From positions 1 through 41,235 of the forward strand of contig JAZQQE010000105.1 of assembly GCA_045628845.1 (NCBI GenBank): a DNA stretch of 41,235 nt, given 5' to 3'. The notes beneath the pieces are model-generated. The model saw only the letters and a program-made list of their open reading frames with translations. It was not told where the DNA came from and did no database searches. This document shows, one piece after another, positions 23,305-30,820 of the stretch. Made by a program: the position numbers and the translations under genes. This DNA is from RGIG7949 sp045628845. GTDB taxonomy: Bacteria; Bacillota; Clostridia; Oscillospirales; Oscillospiraceae. Position 1 is the first letter of the stretch; every line of letters starts with the position of its first letter.

Positions 23305-23569
23305 ATTCAATAAAACGCTATGACGGATAATAGGATGATTCGTGCGCGTGCAGAGAGCCGCCGTTCGGTGCGAGGCGGTCGCGGCATTCATCCGGCTCCA
23401 TCCCGAGCGGCCGCCCGAAAGCTCTCGCAAGTAGGCGCGGACGGGGCTTCCTCCCCGTTAGGAAAGGGTGGCGCTGTTCGGCGCCGTGAGTGGGCTGCGG
23501 CCAATGAGAGTGGTACCGCGGAGGCTTTTGCTTTCGTCTCTTGATTTTGACATCATGGGGCGATTTTTT
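23305..23569 (+). promoter_or_regulatory. T-box leader (tRNA-sensing riboswitch) with terminator
   Basis: The diagnostic T-box GAGAGTGGTACCGCGG lies at 23506-23521. Upstream are a K-turn-like ATGACGGATAATA, the stem I distal AGAGAG and GGTGCGAG elements (23352-23374), and the AGTAGGC / GACGGGG / CCCCGTTA region (23430-23460). The terminator is CGTCTC (23535-23540) pairing with GGGGCG (23557-23562), with an inner TGAT/ATCA and an ATTTTTT tail. The specifier is ambiguous. By alignment to stem I it lies in GGCTCCA (23394-23400), reading CUC (Leu) or UCC (Ser); an alternative loop gives UUC (Phe, 23387-23389). The T-box bulge UGGU predicts a tRNA with A73, which disfavors Ser. An uncharged tRNA should prevent termination and switch on the following gene. 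Confidence 0.92.
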
Positions 23570-23594
23570 GTTGCCCTGCGCGGGAGGTACTGTT

Positions 23595-26102
23595 ATGAAA
23601 CTCGCTTTTTCGACTCTCGGTTGTCCCGATTTTTCGTGGAGCGACATAGTTGCGACTGCGAAGGATCTCGGCTATTCCGGCATAGAGCTCCGCGGCCTCG
23701 GGGATAACCTGTTTTCGCCGCGCTCCAAGCCTTTCAGACCCGAGAACGTCGCGACGACCCTTGAAGAGCTGCACAAGCGCGGCCTTGCCATTTCCTGCGT
23801 CGCCTCCGGCACCGCGCTCAAATATTCCGACAGGCAGCGCGAGAACGTCGCTGAGCTCTGCGACCGCATCGACATGGCGGCGCGCCTCGAAGCTCCGTTC
23901 GTCCGCATCCTCGCCGACGAGCGCGCCGAGGCAAACGGCGAGGTCGACGACGAGGCCGTCCTGCGCGCGCTGAACATTCTCATCCCGTACGCCGAGGAAA
24001 ACGGCGTCACGCTACTCGTCGAGACCTGCGGCGTCTACGCCGATACGAAGCGCCTCGCCGCCCTGCTCGAACGTATCCCGAGCGACTGCATCGGCGCATT
24101 GTGGGACGTGCATCATCCCTATCGCTTCATGGGCGAGACCCCCGAGCAGACCGTGCAGAACCTCGGCGGCTTCATCAAATACACGCATTTCAAGGACAGT
24201 GTGAAGACCGATACCGGCTTCGAGTACCGCCTCATGGGCGAGGGCGACCTGCCCTTCGACGATATCATGATGGCCCTGCGCTCGATAAATTACGACGGCT
24301 ACCTCTCCCTTGAATGGCTCAAGGTCTTCTCGCCCGACCTCACCGACGCGGGCATCGTTTTCCCGCAGTACGCAAACTTCATGCTCCGCTACGTCGGCTT
24401 CGACGGGCTCTCCGGCAGGCTGTACGACAACGCCGCCATGACCGGCAAGTACCTCTGGCCGAAAAACCACCTCATCGACCTGACCTTCCCGCAGGTGCTC
24501 GACCGCCTCGTCGATGAGTTCCCGGATCAGTATGCCTTCCGGTTCACGACGCTCGACTATACGCGCACGTATAAGGAATTCCGCGACGACGTCGATGAAT
24601 TCGCGCGCGCTCTCCTCGCGCTCGGCGTCAAGACGGGCGATCACGTCGCCGTGTGGGCGACGAACGTCCCCGAGTGGTACATAGCCTTCTGGGCGACGAC
24701 GAAGATAGGCGCGGTGCTCGTCACGATGAACACCGCGTACAAGATACACGAGGCGGAATATCTGCTCCGCCAGAGCGACACGCACACCCTCATCATGATA
24801 GACGGCACGAAGGATTCCGACTACGTCGCCATCATGAAGGAACTCGCGCCCGAGCTCGAGACCGCGGATATGTCGAGGCCGCTCCACATCCGCCGCCTGC
24901 CCTTCCTGCGCAATATCATCACCGTCGAGTCACGGCAGAAGGGCTGCCTGACATGGGATGACGCCCTCTCTCTTGCAAGCCGCGTGCCTCTTTCCGAGGT
25001 ACAGCGCCGCGCCGCCGCCGTCAACAAAAACGACGTGTGCAACATGCAGTACACCAGCGGCACGACGGGCTTCCCGAAGGGCGTCATGCTCACGCACTAC
25101 AACGTCATCAATAACGGCAAGACCATCGGCGACTGCATGGACCTCTCGACCGCCGACCGCATGATGATCCAGGTGCCGATGTTCCATTGCTTCGGCATGG
25201 TGCTCGCCATGACCGCGAGCGTCACCCACGGCGTCACGATGAGCCCCATCCCGGTATTTTCGCCGTCGAAGGGCCTCGACTGCATAAACAAGGAGAAGAT
25301 AACCTGCTTCCACGGCGTGCCGACGATGTTCATCGCCATGCTCAATCACGAGAAATTCCCCGATACGGACTTCTCCTATATGCGCACCGGCATCATGGCG
25401 GGCTCCCCGTGCCCGGTCAAGGTCATGCGCGACGTCATCGAGAAGATGCACATGCCGGAGATCTGCATAACCTACGGTCAGACCGAGGCGGCGCCCGGCT
25501 GCACCATGAGCAAGACGACCGACAGCATCGAGACCCGCGTCAATACCGTCGGAGGCGCGATGTACGGCGTTTCCTGCAAGATCGTCGACCCGGAGACGGG
25601 CGTGGAATGCCCCGTCAACGTCGACGGCGAATTCGTCGCGAAGGGTTATAATATAATGAAGGGGTACTACAAGATGCCCGAGGCGACCAGCATGGCGATC
25701 GACGCCGAGGGCTGGCTGCATACCGGCGACCTCGCCCGCAGGGATGAGGACGGGAATTTCCGCATCACCGGCCGCATAAAGGACATGATAATCCGCGGCG
25801 GCGAGAACATTTACCCCAAGGAGATAGAGGACTTCATCTACACGCATCCCGACGTCGCCGACGTCCAGGTCATAGGCGTCGAGGATAAGCAGTACGGCGA
25901 GGAGATAATGGCGTGCATAGTGCGCCGCGAGGGAAGCACCGTCACCGGCGACGAGATAAAGGAGTACGTACGCTCCCACATGGCGCGCCACAAGACGCCG
26001 CGCTACGTCGTCTTCGTCGACAGCTTCCCGTTGAACGCCGCGGGCAAAGTGCTCAAATACAAAATGCGCGCGATGGTGGAAGAGTATCTCAAATTGCAGT
26101 GA
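23595..26102 (+). CDS. Fusion of a xylose-isomerase-like TIM barrel and an acyl-CoA synthetase
   Basis: 835 residues from the ATG at 23595 (GGGAGG upstream); the frame is continuous with no sign of a frameshift. Residues 1-275 form a sugar phosphate isomerase/epimerase-type barrel with likely metal ligands E143 ('LVETCG'), D171 ('WDVHHPY'), H198 ('YTHFKDS') and E240 ('SLEWLK'). Residues 300-835 form an AMP-forming ligase: the P-loop 'YTSGTTGFPKG' from 486, 'YGQTEAAP', 'GWLHTGDL', 'GRIKDMIIRGGENIYPKE' and the catalytic lysine K818 in 'NAAGKVLK'. The ligase half looks like a medium- or long-chain fatty acyl-CoA synthetase and probably activates a carboxylic acid with CoA. The barrel may make or process that acid. 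It is controlled by a T-box, unusual for such an enzyme. murI follows after 30 bases without a terminator. Confidence 0.92.
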   Translation: MKLAFSTLGCPDFSWSDIVATAKDLGYSGIELRGLGDNLFSPRSKPFRPENVATTLEELHKRGLAISCVASGTALKYSDRQRENVAELCDRIDMAARLEAPFVRILADERAEANGEVDDEAVLRALNILIPYAEENGVTLLVETCGVYADTKRLAALLERIPSDCIGALWDVHHPYRFMGETPEQTVQNLGGFIKYTHFKDSVKTDTGFEYRLMGEGDLPFDDIMMALRSINYDGYLSLEWLKVFSPDLTDAGIVFPQYANFMLRYVGFDGLSGRLYDNAAMTGKYLWPKNHLIDLTFPQVLDRLVDEFPDQYAFRFTTLDYTRTYKEFRDDVDEFARALLALGVKTGDHVAVWATNVPEWYIAFWATTKIGAVLVTMNTAYKIHEAEYLLRQSDTHTLIMIDGTKDSDYVAIMKELAPELETADMSRPLHIRRLPFLRNIITVESRQKGCLTWDDALSLASRVPLSEVQRRAAAVNKNDVCNMQYTSGTTGFPKGVMLTHYNVINNGKTIGDCMDLSTADRMMIQVPMFHCFGMVLAMTASVTHGVTMSPIPVFSPSKGLDCINKEKITCFHGVPTMFIAMLNHEKFPDTDFSYMRTGIMAGSPCPVKVMRDVIEKMHMPEICITYGQTEAAPGCTMSKTTDSIETRVNTVGGAMYGVSCKIVDPETGVECPVNVDGEFVAKGYNIMKGYYKMPEATSMAIDAEGWLHTGDLARRDEDGNFRITGRIKDMIIRGGENIYPKEIEDFIYTHPDVADVQVIGVEDKQYGEEIMACIVRREGSTVTGDEIKEYVRSHMARHKTPRYVVFVDSFPLNAAGKVLKYKMRAMVEEYLKLQ

Positions 26103-26132
26103 TCCCGGCATGACGGAAAGGAGGCGCGGAAG

Positions 26133-26939
26133 GTGGACGACAGAGCGATAGGAGTGTTCGATTCGGGCCTCGGAGGGCTTACGGCAGTCCGCAGACTGCG
26201 CGAGGTACTTCCGTCGGAGAATATAATCTATCTCGGCGATACCGGCCGCGTACCCTACGGCGGGCGCTCGCGCGAGACGATAAAGCAGTACGCGAGGGAG
26301 GACTTCGCGTTCCTGATGAGCTTCGACATCAAGGCGATAGTCGTCGCCTGCGGCACGGTCAGCACCGTTGCCCTGCCTGACATGGGGGACGGATACGGCA
26401 TCCCCGTCGTCGGAGTCGTCGAGCCCGCGGCGAAAAAGGCCGCAGGACTTACGAAGAACGGCCGCATCGGCCTCATAGCGACCCGCGCCTCCGTATCGAG
26501 CGGAAGGTACGAGCGCGAGATAGCGAAGCTCAGCCCTGACTGCCGTGTTTTTTCGCAGGCGTGTCCGCTCTTCGTGCCGCTCGTGGAAAACGGGCGCGTA
26601 GAGCCGGGCGACGTCGTCATAGAGACGGTCGCGCGCGAATATCTCGCACCGCTCAAAGAGCAGGGGATAGACACGCTCATCCTCGGCTGCACGCACTATC
26701 CGCTCCTTCGGAGCGTGATAGCATCCATAATGGGTCCGGAGGTCGCGCTCATCGACACCGGCGGGGAGACCGCCGAGACGATAGCGTCCATCCTCGCGGA
26801 TTCCGACCTGCTCGCGCCCGGGCGCGAGGGGACCTGCCGCCGCTTCGTCACCGACAGCACCGAGAGCTTCGTGGAGAACGCGGACCGCTTCCTCGGAGGC
26901 GGCGCCATCAGCGAAGTGACGCAGGTAAGTCTCAACTGA
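26133..26939 (+). CDS. murI: Glutamate racemase
   Basis: 268 residues, GTG start with AAAGGAGG. It makes D-glutamate for peptidoglycan by two-base racemisation. 'IGVFDSGLGGLT' marks the start of the Asp/Glu racemase fold. The two catalytic cysteines are in 'VVACGTVST' and 'LGCTHYPLL'. The first motif is normally A-C-N-T; here the asparagine is glycine, a small variation near the active site. 'LGDTGRVPYGGRS' is the standard substrate-binding loop. It is followed by a DUF1934 gene and argS with short gaps, so it lies in a housekeeping operon that may also receive read-through from the T-box-controlled gene. Confidence 0.93.
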   Translation: MDDRAIGVFDSGLGGLTAVRRLREVLPSENIIYLGDTGRVPYGGRSRETIKQYAREDFAFLMSFDIKAIVVACGTVSTVALPDMGDGYGIPVVGVVEPAAKKAAGLTKNGRIGLIATRASVSSGRYEREIAKLSPDCRVFSQACPLFVPLVENGRVEPGDVVIETVAREYLAPLKEQGIDTLILGCTHYPLLRSVIASIMGPEVALIDTGGETAETIASILADSDLLAPGREGTCRRFVTDSTESFVENADRFLGGGAISEVTQVSLN

Positions 26940-26952
26940 TGAGGAAACCGGA

Positions 26953-27366
26953 ATGAAAGACGTTATCATAACCATAAAGGGCTCGAGCCCCGGAGAGTCG
27001 GAAGAGCCCGTCGAGCTCGTCACAAACGGCGAGTACACATACAGCAGCGACAAGACGGTGTTTTCCTACATGGAGAGCGAGATAACCGGCATGGAGGGCA
27101 CGCGCACGACGTTCACCGTCGCGCCCGACCTTGTGACCCTGTCGCGCGAGGGCACGGTGAACGCCACCATGACCTTCGAAAAGGGAAGAAAGCACGTGTT
27201 CCTGTATGAGACGACGTTCGGCGCGACACAGCTCGGCGTGGCGACACACGACCTGAGCTGCGTGCTCGGCGAAAACGGCGGCGACATGGAATTCACCTAC
27301 GACGTGGACGTCGACAACATCCTGCTCGGAACGAGCTCGTTCAAAATCAACGTCAGAGAGGCATGA
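26953..27366 (+). CDS. DUF1934 (YwiB-like) beta-barrel protein
   Basis: 137 residues. Sequence features are those of the DUF1934/YwiB family: an N-terminal strand 'KDVIITIKGS', a middle 'YMESEITGMEGTRTTFTV' and a C-terminal 'LGVATHDLSCVL', 'MEFTYDVDVDNILLGTSSFKI'. The known fold is a small calycin-like barrel; the function is not established. In Bacillus subtilis the family member ywiB sits immediately upstream of argS, and the same pairing is seen here: the stop codon overlaps the argS start as ATGA. The conserved neighbourhood supports the identification and hints at a link with argS expression or tRNA charging, but no mechanism is known. Confidence 0.88.
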   Translation: MKDVIITIKGSSPGESEEPVELVTNGEYTYSSDKTVFSYMESEITGMEGTRTTFTVAPDLVTLSREGTVNATMTFEKGRKHVFLYETTFGATQLGVATHDLSCVLGENGGDMEFTYDVDVDNILLGTSSFKINVREA

Positions 27367-29063
27367 GAGAAATGACCAACCCGATAGAGTCAGTTAAGGA
27401 ACAGATAGGCGTCCTCCTCGAAGACGCATACGGCCGCGCCGCCGCAGATGGCAAGCTCCCCGCCGGCGCCGCTCTTTCCGGCACCGTGGAGATCCCGCGT
27501 GACGCCGCCCTCGGCGACTGGGCCTCCTCCGCCGCCATGGCGGGCGCGAAGACCATGCACATGGCTCCGCGCAAGATAGCCGACGCTCTCATGGAGAGCC
27601 TCAGGCTCGAGGATTCGTGGCTTGCCTCCGCGGAGGTCGCGGGAGCGGGCTTCCTGAATTTCCGCCTGTCTGACAAGTGGTATGCCTCCGTGCTCGAGGC
27701 CGTCGAGCAGCTCGGAGACGACTACGGCCGCGTCAATGAGGGACACGGCAAAAAGATAATGCTCGAATTCGTGTCCGCCAACCCGACGGGCCCGATGACG
27801 ATAGGCAACGCCCGCGGCGGCGTGCTCGGCGACACCATGGCCGAGGTCATGTCCCGCGCGGGCTACGACGTATGGCGCGAATTCTACGTCAACGATGCGG
27901 GCCATCAGGTCGAGGTCTTCGGCCGCAGCGTCGAGGCGCGCTACATCCAGCTCATCAAGGGCGAGGATGCCGTCGAGTTCCCCGAGGAGGGCTACCACGG
28001 CGAGGATATCCGCGAGCTCGCCGCGCAGTACCGCGCCGAATTCGGCGACGGTCTGCTCGACCTCGAGCCCGAGGAACGCCGTGCCCGCCTCATCGAGTAC
28101 GGCCTGAAAAACAATATCGCGCGCATGAAGCGCGACCTCGTCAGATACAGAGTCAACTACGACCAGTGGTTCCTCGAGAGCAGCCTGCACGAGAGCGGCT
28201 ACGTCGCGGAGACCGTCGACATGCTCGACAAGAAGGGCCTCTGCTATGAAAAGGACGGCGCGCTCTGGCTGCGTCTGACGGACTACGGCGCCGAGAAGGA
28301 CGAGGTCCTGCGCCGCAGCAACGGATTTTACACCTATTTCGCCGTCGACATGGCCTATCACCGCAACAAGTTCGTCGAGAGAGGCTTCGAGAAGGTCATC
28401 GACGTCTGGGGCGCCGACCACCACGGCCATGCCATCCGCTTCAAGAAGGCCCTGCCGACCCTCGGCATCGAGGAGGACAGGCTCGATTTCATCCTCATGC
28501 AGTTCGTGCGCCTCGTGCGCGACGGAGAGCTCGTCAAGGTCTCCAAGCGTACCGGCAAGGCGATCGCGCTCGCCGACCTGCTCGACGAGATATCCGTCGA
28601 CGCCGCGCGCTTCTTCTTCAACGCGCGCCCCGATACGCACCTCGACTTCGACATGGACCTCGCCGTCCGTCAGGACAGCGAGAACCCCGTGTACTACGTG
28701 CAGTATGCCCACGCGAGGATAGCGACCCTCGTCGAGGCACTCGCCGCTGACGGTGTGAAGGTCCCCGCCGCCTCGGAGATAGACATCTCGCTGCTGTCCG
28801 ACCCGTGCGAGCGCGAGCTCATCAAGCAGATAGCCGCCCTGCCCGAGGAGATAAGGCTTGCCGCGAGGGACTACGACCCCTCCCGCATCAACAAATACAC
28901 CGTCGAGCTCGCCGCGCGCTTCCACAGATTCTATAACGCCTGCCGCATCCGCGGCGCGGAGCCCGCCCTGCGCGACGCGAGACTCAAGCTCGCGGATACC
29001 ACGCGTGCCGTGCTCAAAACGGCACTCGGCATCCTCGGCGTCACGGCGCCCGACAAGATGTAA
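27363..29063 (+). CDS. argS: Arginyl-tRNA synthetase
   Basis: 566 residues, class I synthetase. The ATG at 27363 overlaps the previous stop; an alternative ATG at 27372 is possible. An N-terminal Add-1 domain (about 1-115) recognises the tRNA D-loop. The catalytic domain starts with 'EFVSANPTGPMTIGNARGG'. The HIGH element here is T146-I-G-N149: the second position pattern is normal for clostridia, but the first histidine is threonine. The KMSKS-like loop reads 'KVSKRTGKA'. 'YVNDAGHQ' and 'WGADHHGHA' are typical ArgS blocks, and the C-terminal DALR anticodon-binding domain ends the protein. It is the last gene of the operon; a strong terminator follows. Confidence 0.95.
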   Translation: MREMTNPIESVKEQIGVLLEDAYGRAAADGKLPAGAALSGTVEIPRDAALGDWASSAAMAGAKTMHMAPRKIADALMESLRLEDSWLASAEVAGAGFLNFRLSDKWYASVLEAVEQLGDDYGRVNEGHGKKIMLEFVSANPTGPMTIGNARGGVLGDTMAEVMSRAGYDVWREFYVNDAGHQVEVFGRSVEARYIQLIKGEDAVEFPEEGYHGEDIRELAAQYRAEFGDGLLDLEPEERRARLIEYGLKNNIARMKRDLVRYRVNYDQWFLESSLHESGYVAETVDMLDKKGLCYEKDGALWLRLTDYGAEKDEVLRRSNGFYTYFAVDMAYHRNKFVERGFEKVIDVWGADHHGHAIRFKKALPTLGIEEDRLDFILMQFVRLVRDGELVKVSKRTGKAIALADLLDEISVDAARFFFNARPDTHLDFDMDLAVRQDSENPVYYVQYAHARIATLVEALAADGVKVPAASEIDISLLSDPCERELIKQIAALPEEIRLAARDYDPSRINKYTVELAARFHRFYNACRIRGAEPALRDARLKLADTTRAVLKTALGILGVTAPDKM

Positions 29064-29077
29064 ATGATGTAAATAAG

Positions 29078-29113
29078 AAAAAAGAGCTGATCGTCAAAGG
29101 TCAGCTCTTTTTT
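29078..29113. terminator. Bidirectional terminator between argS and spmB
   Basis: AAAAAAGAGCTGA (29078-29090) pairs perfectly with 29101-29113 around a 10-base loop. It serves the convergent genes ending at 29063 and 29123. Confidence 0.92.
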
Positions 29114-29122
29114 ATGTGCTTT

Positions 29123-29626
29123 TTACAGTATCCGCGCAAAAAGGGCCGCCGTCACGAAGCCCGCGAGGTCGGCCGCGAGCGCCGCGGGGATGGTGTGGCG
29201 AGTTCGCTTTATCCCCGCCGCGCCGAAGTAGACGGCTACGGTGTAAAAAGTCGTCTCCGTCGCGCCGAGCATGACCGCCGCCGCGCGCCCGACCTCGCTG
29301 TCGGCGCCGTGCGCGGTGATAAGCTCCGAGCATACCCCGAGCGCGCCGCTTCCCGAGAGCGGACGCACGAGCATGAGCGGCGCCGTCTCCGGCGGGATGC
29401 CAACGGCCTCGAGCACGGGAGCGAGCAGGCGGGTGAGCGCGTCCATCGCCCCGGAGGCGCGGAACATCGCCGCCGCCGTCAGTATCGCGACGAGCGCGGG
29501 CAATATCGAGAGCGTGACGCGCAGACCGTCCTTCGCCCCGTCGGCGAGCGCGGAGAATACGTCCGTGCCGCGCAGGAGCGCGAAGGCGCCGACGAGGGCG
29601 AGTATGAGCGGGACGACTATGCTCAT
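29123..29626 (-). CDS. spmB: Spore maturation protein B
   Basis: 167 residues, ATG at 29626 overlapping the spmA stop codon as ATGA. It is a multi-helix membrane protein of the nucleoside-recognition (Gate) type. 'LPLILALVGAFALL'-like and 'LRVTLSILPALVAILTAAAMF' helices are followed by 'LMLVRPLSGSGALGV' and 'AAVMLGATETTFYTVAVYFG', the latter two being signatures of SpmB. In Bacillus, loss of spmA or spmB reduces spore core dehydration and heat resistance. Length is slightly shorter than the 178 residues of B. subtilis. The order spmA-spmB is conserved. No sigma-E or sigma-K promoter was identified by eye. Confidence 0.9.
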   Translation of the reverse strand: MSIVVPLILALVGAFALLRGTDVFSALADGAKDGLRVTLSILPALVAILTAAAMFRASGAMDALTRLLAPVLEAVGIPPETAPLMLVRPLSGSGALGVCSELITAHGADSEVGRAAAVMLGATETTFYTVAVYFGAAGIKRTRHTIPAALAADLAGFVTAALFARIL

Positions 29627-30198
29627 GCGCGCTTTCCGAGCCTTGCGAGGAGCCGCTCCGTGCCGAGCCCGACTGCGAGCGCCGCGGCGGAGCTCAGCCA
29701 AACAGCGGGAAGGATGTCAAACGGCCTTGCCGCGCCCGCCGAGGCGCGCAGGGCGCATACCGTGACGGGAATGAGCTGGATGGAGGCCGTGTTGAGTACG
29801 ACGAGGCGGCAGAGCTCGTCTGTCGCCGTATCGCCGAGGCGCAGGGACTTCGCCGCGCGTATCCCCGCCGGCGTCGCGGCGTTGCCGAGCCCGAGCAGGT
29901 TGGCGGAGACGTTCAGCGCGAGCGCATCCGCCGTCTCCGGGCTTTTGCGTGCCGACGGGAAAAGCCTCGTCAGCACGGGACGCAGCAGCTTCGTCAGCCC
30001 CGCGAGCAGACCGCACCGGCGCATGACCTCCATCACGCCCGACCACAGGCACACCGCGCCCGCGAGCGAGAGACAGAGCGTGACCGCGCTCCCCGCGCCC
30101 TCGAGAGCTGCCTGCGCGACCGCGTCGAGCGTCCCTCCGAGAAGTCCGAAGACGAGCGAGGAGAGAACGAGCGCCGTCCATATCATCCCCATCGCCAA
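29623..30198 (-). CDS. spmA: Spore maturation protein A
   Basis: 191 residues from a TTG at 30198, which has GGGGGTG 7 bases upstream; an ATG at 30192 is an alternative. It is a membrane protein with the Gate domain. 'NVSANLLGLGNAATPAGIRAA' is the family signature, together with 'VVLNTASIQLIPVTV', which is highly characteristic of SpmA. It acts with SpmB, encoded downstream with a 4-base overlap, in the forespore membrane during spore maturation. With spoIID at 6.5 kb this supports a spore-forming host. The upstream 100 bases contain the terminator of the next gene on the same strand. Confidence 0.92.
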   Translation of the reverse strand: MAMGMIWTALVLSSLVFGLLGGTLDAVAQAALEGAGSAVTLCLSLAGAVCLWSGVMEVMRRCGLLAGLTKLLRPVLTRLFPSARKSPETADALALNVSANLLGLGNAATPAGIRAAKSLRLGDTATDELCRLVVLNTASIQLIPVTVCALRASAGAARPFDILPAVWLSSAAALAVGLGTERLLARLGKRA

Positions 30199-30250
30199 TA
30201 CGCATCACCCCCGTACAAATATACGGCGCAGATGCGGAAAAAGAACGCAG

Positions 30251-30290
30251 AAAAGGATCTGCAAACGCATCGTTTGCAGAGCCTTCGTTT
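30251..30290 (-). terminator. Terminator of the zinc-ribbon protein gene
   Basis: CTGCAAACG (30259-30267) pairs with CGTTTGCAG (30271-30279). On the minus strand a CCTTTTC tail follows, 21 bases after the stop at 30300. On the plus strand a CCTTCGTTTT tail is also present. Confidence 0.75.
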
Positions 30291-30299
30291 TCCGTATAT

Positions 30300-30716
30300 T
30301 CAGCTTTTCGCCTCGAAGCGTGCGCCGCACTTGCGGCAGGTGACGTAGATGCGGCCCTTACCGCGCGGGACGCGGAGCATGCTCTTGCAGTCGGGGCACT
30401 TGAAGAATTTGTAGTCACGGCGCTGTGAGTATCGCGTCTTCGCGCCGCGGAAGCGGTCGAGCAGCTTGCCTTTGATTTTGAGATACTTGGCGTTTTCCGC
30501 CGCGCGTTTCGTCCTGTTCTTGGAGAGGATGCGGAAAAACGAGAAGACTATGCACAGCAGCGAGAGAGCATACAGAGCCGACGAGGCGATCTCGCCGATG
30601 GGGCGGCGGAGTATGCTCGAAAGCAACAGAAGGATAAGCCCCGCCCACCACAGGAAGGTGGAGAAGTTATCCATGCCGTTTCGGCCGTAGAAGAATTTTG
30701 CAAGCTTTTCACGCAT
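30300..30716 (-). CDS. Small membrane protein with C-terminal zinc ribbon
   Basis: 138 residues from the ATG at 30716, with a GAGG site about 11 bases before it; a TTG at 30725 is closer to the site than is usual. Two hydrophobic helices (about 18-35 'FLWWAGLILLLLSSIL' and 42-62 'SALYALSLLCIVFSFFRIL') are followed by a basic linker rich in Lys and Arg. A C-terminal zinc ribbon then has cysteine pairs C-P-D-C and C-R-K-C. The arrangement puts the ribbon in the cytoplasm, perhaps for nucleic-acid or protein binding near the membrane. It has no recognised function. Similar two-helix ribbon proteins occur widely in clostridia as uncharacterised genes. It is monocistronic with its own terminator. 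Confidence 0.75.
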   Translation of the reverse strand: MREKLAKFFYGRNGMDNFSTFLWWAGLILLLLSSILRRPIGEIASSALYALSLLCIVFSFFRILSKNRTKRAAENAKYLKIKGKLLDRFRGAKTRYSQRRDYKFFKCPDCKSMLRVPRGKGRIYVTCRKCGARFEAKS

Positions 30717-30820
30717 TTGGGCCAAGACCTCGCCAAAAATGATATACGCCTATTATTGTACCCAAAAGCCCGGATATATCAATTGCCGGACGGGGTTTTT
30801 AACAGTAAATTTACATATAA

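Noticed and set aside
23394..23400. Firm assignment of the T-box as serine-specific (UCC)
   Set aside because: The position fits, but the T-box UGGU bulge implies A73, while bacterial tRNA-Ser normally has G73. Left open between Leu, Phe and Ser.
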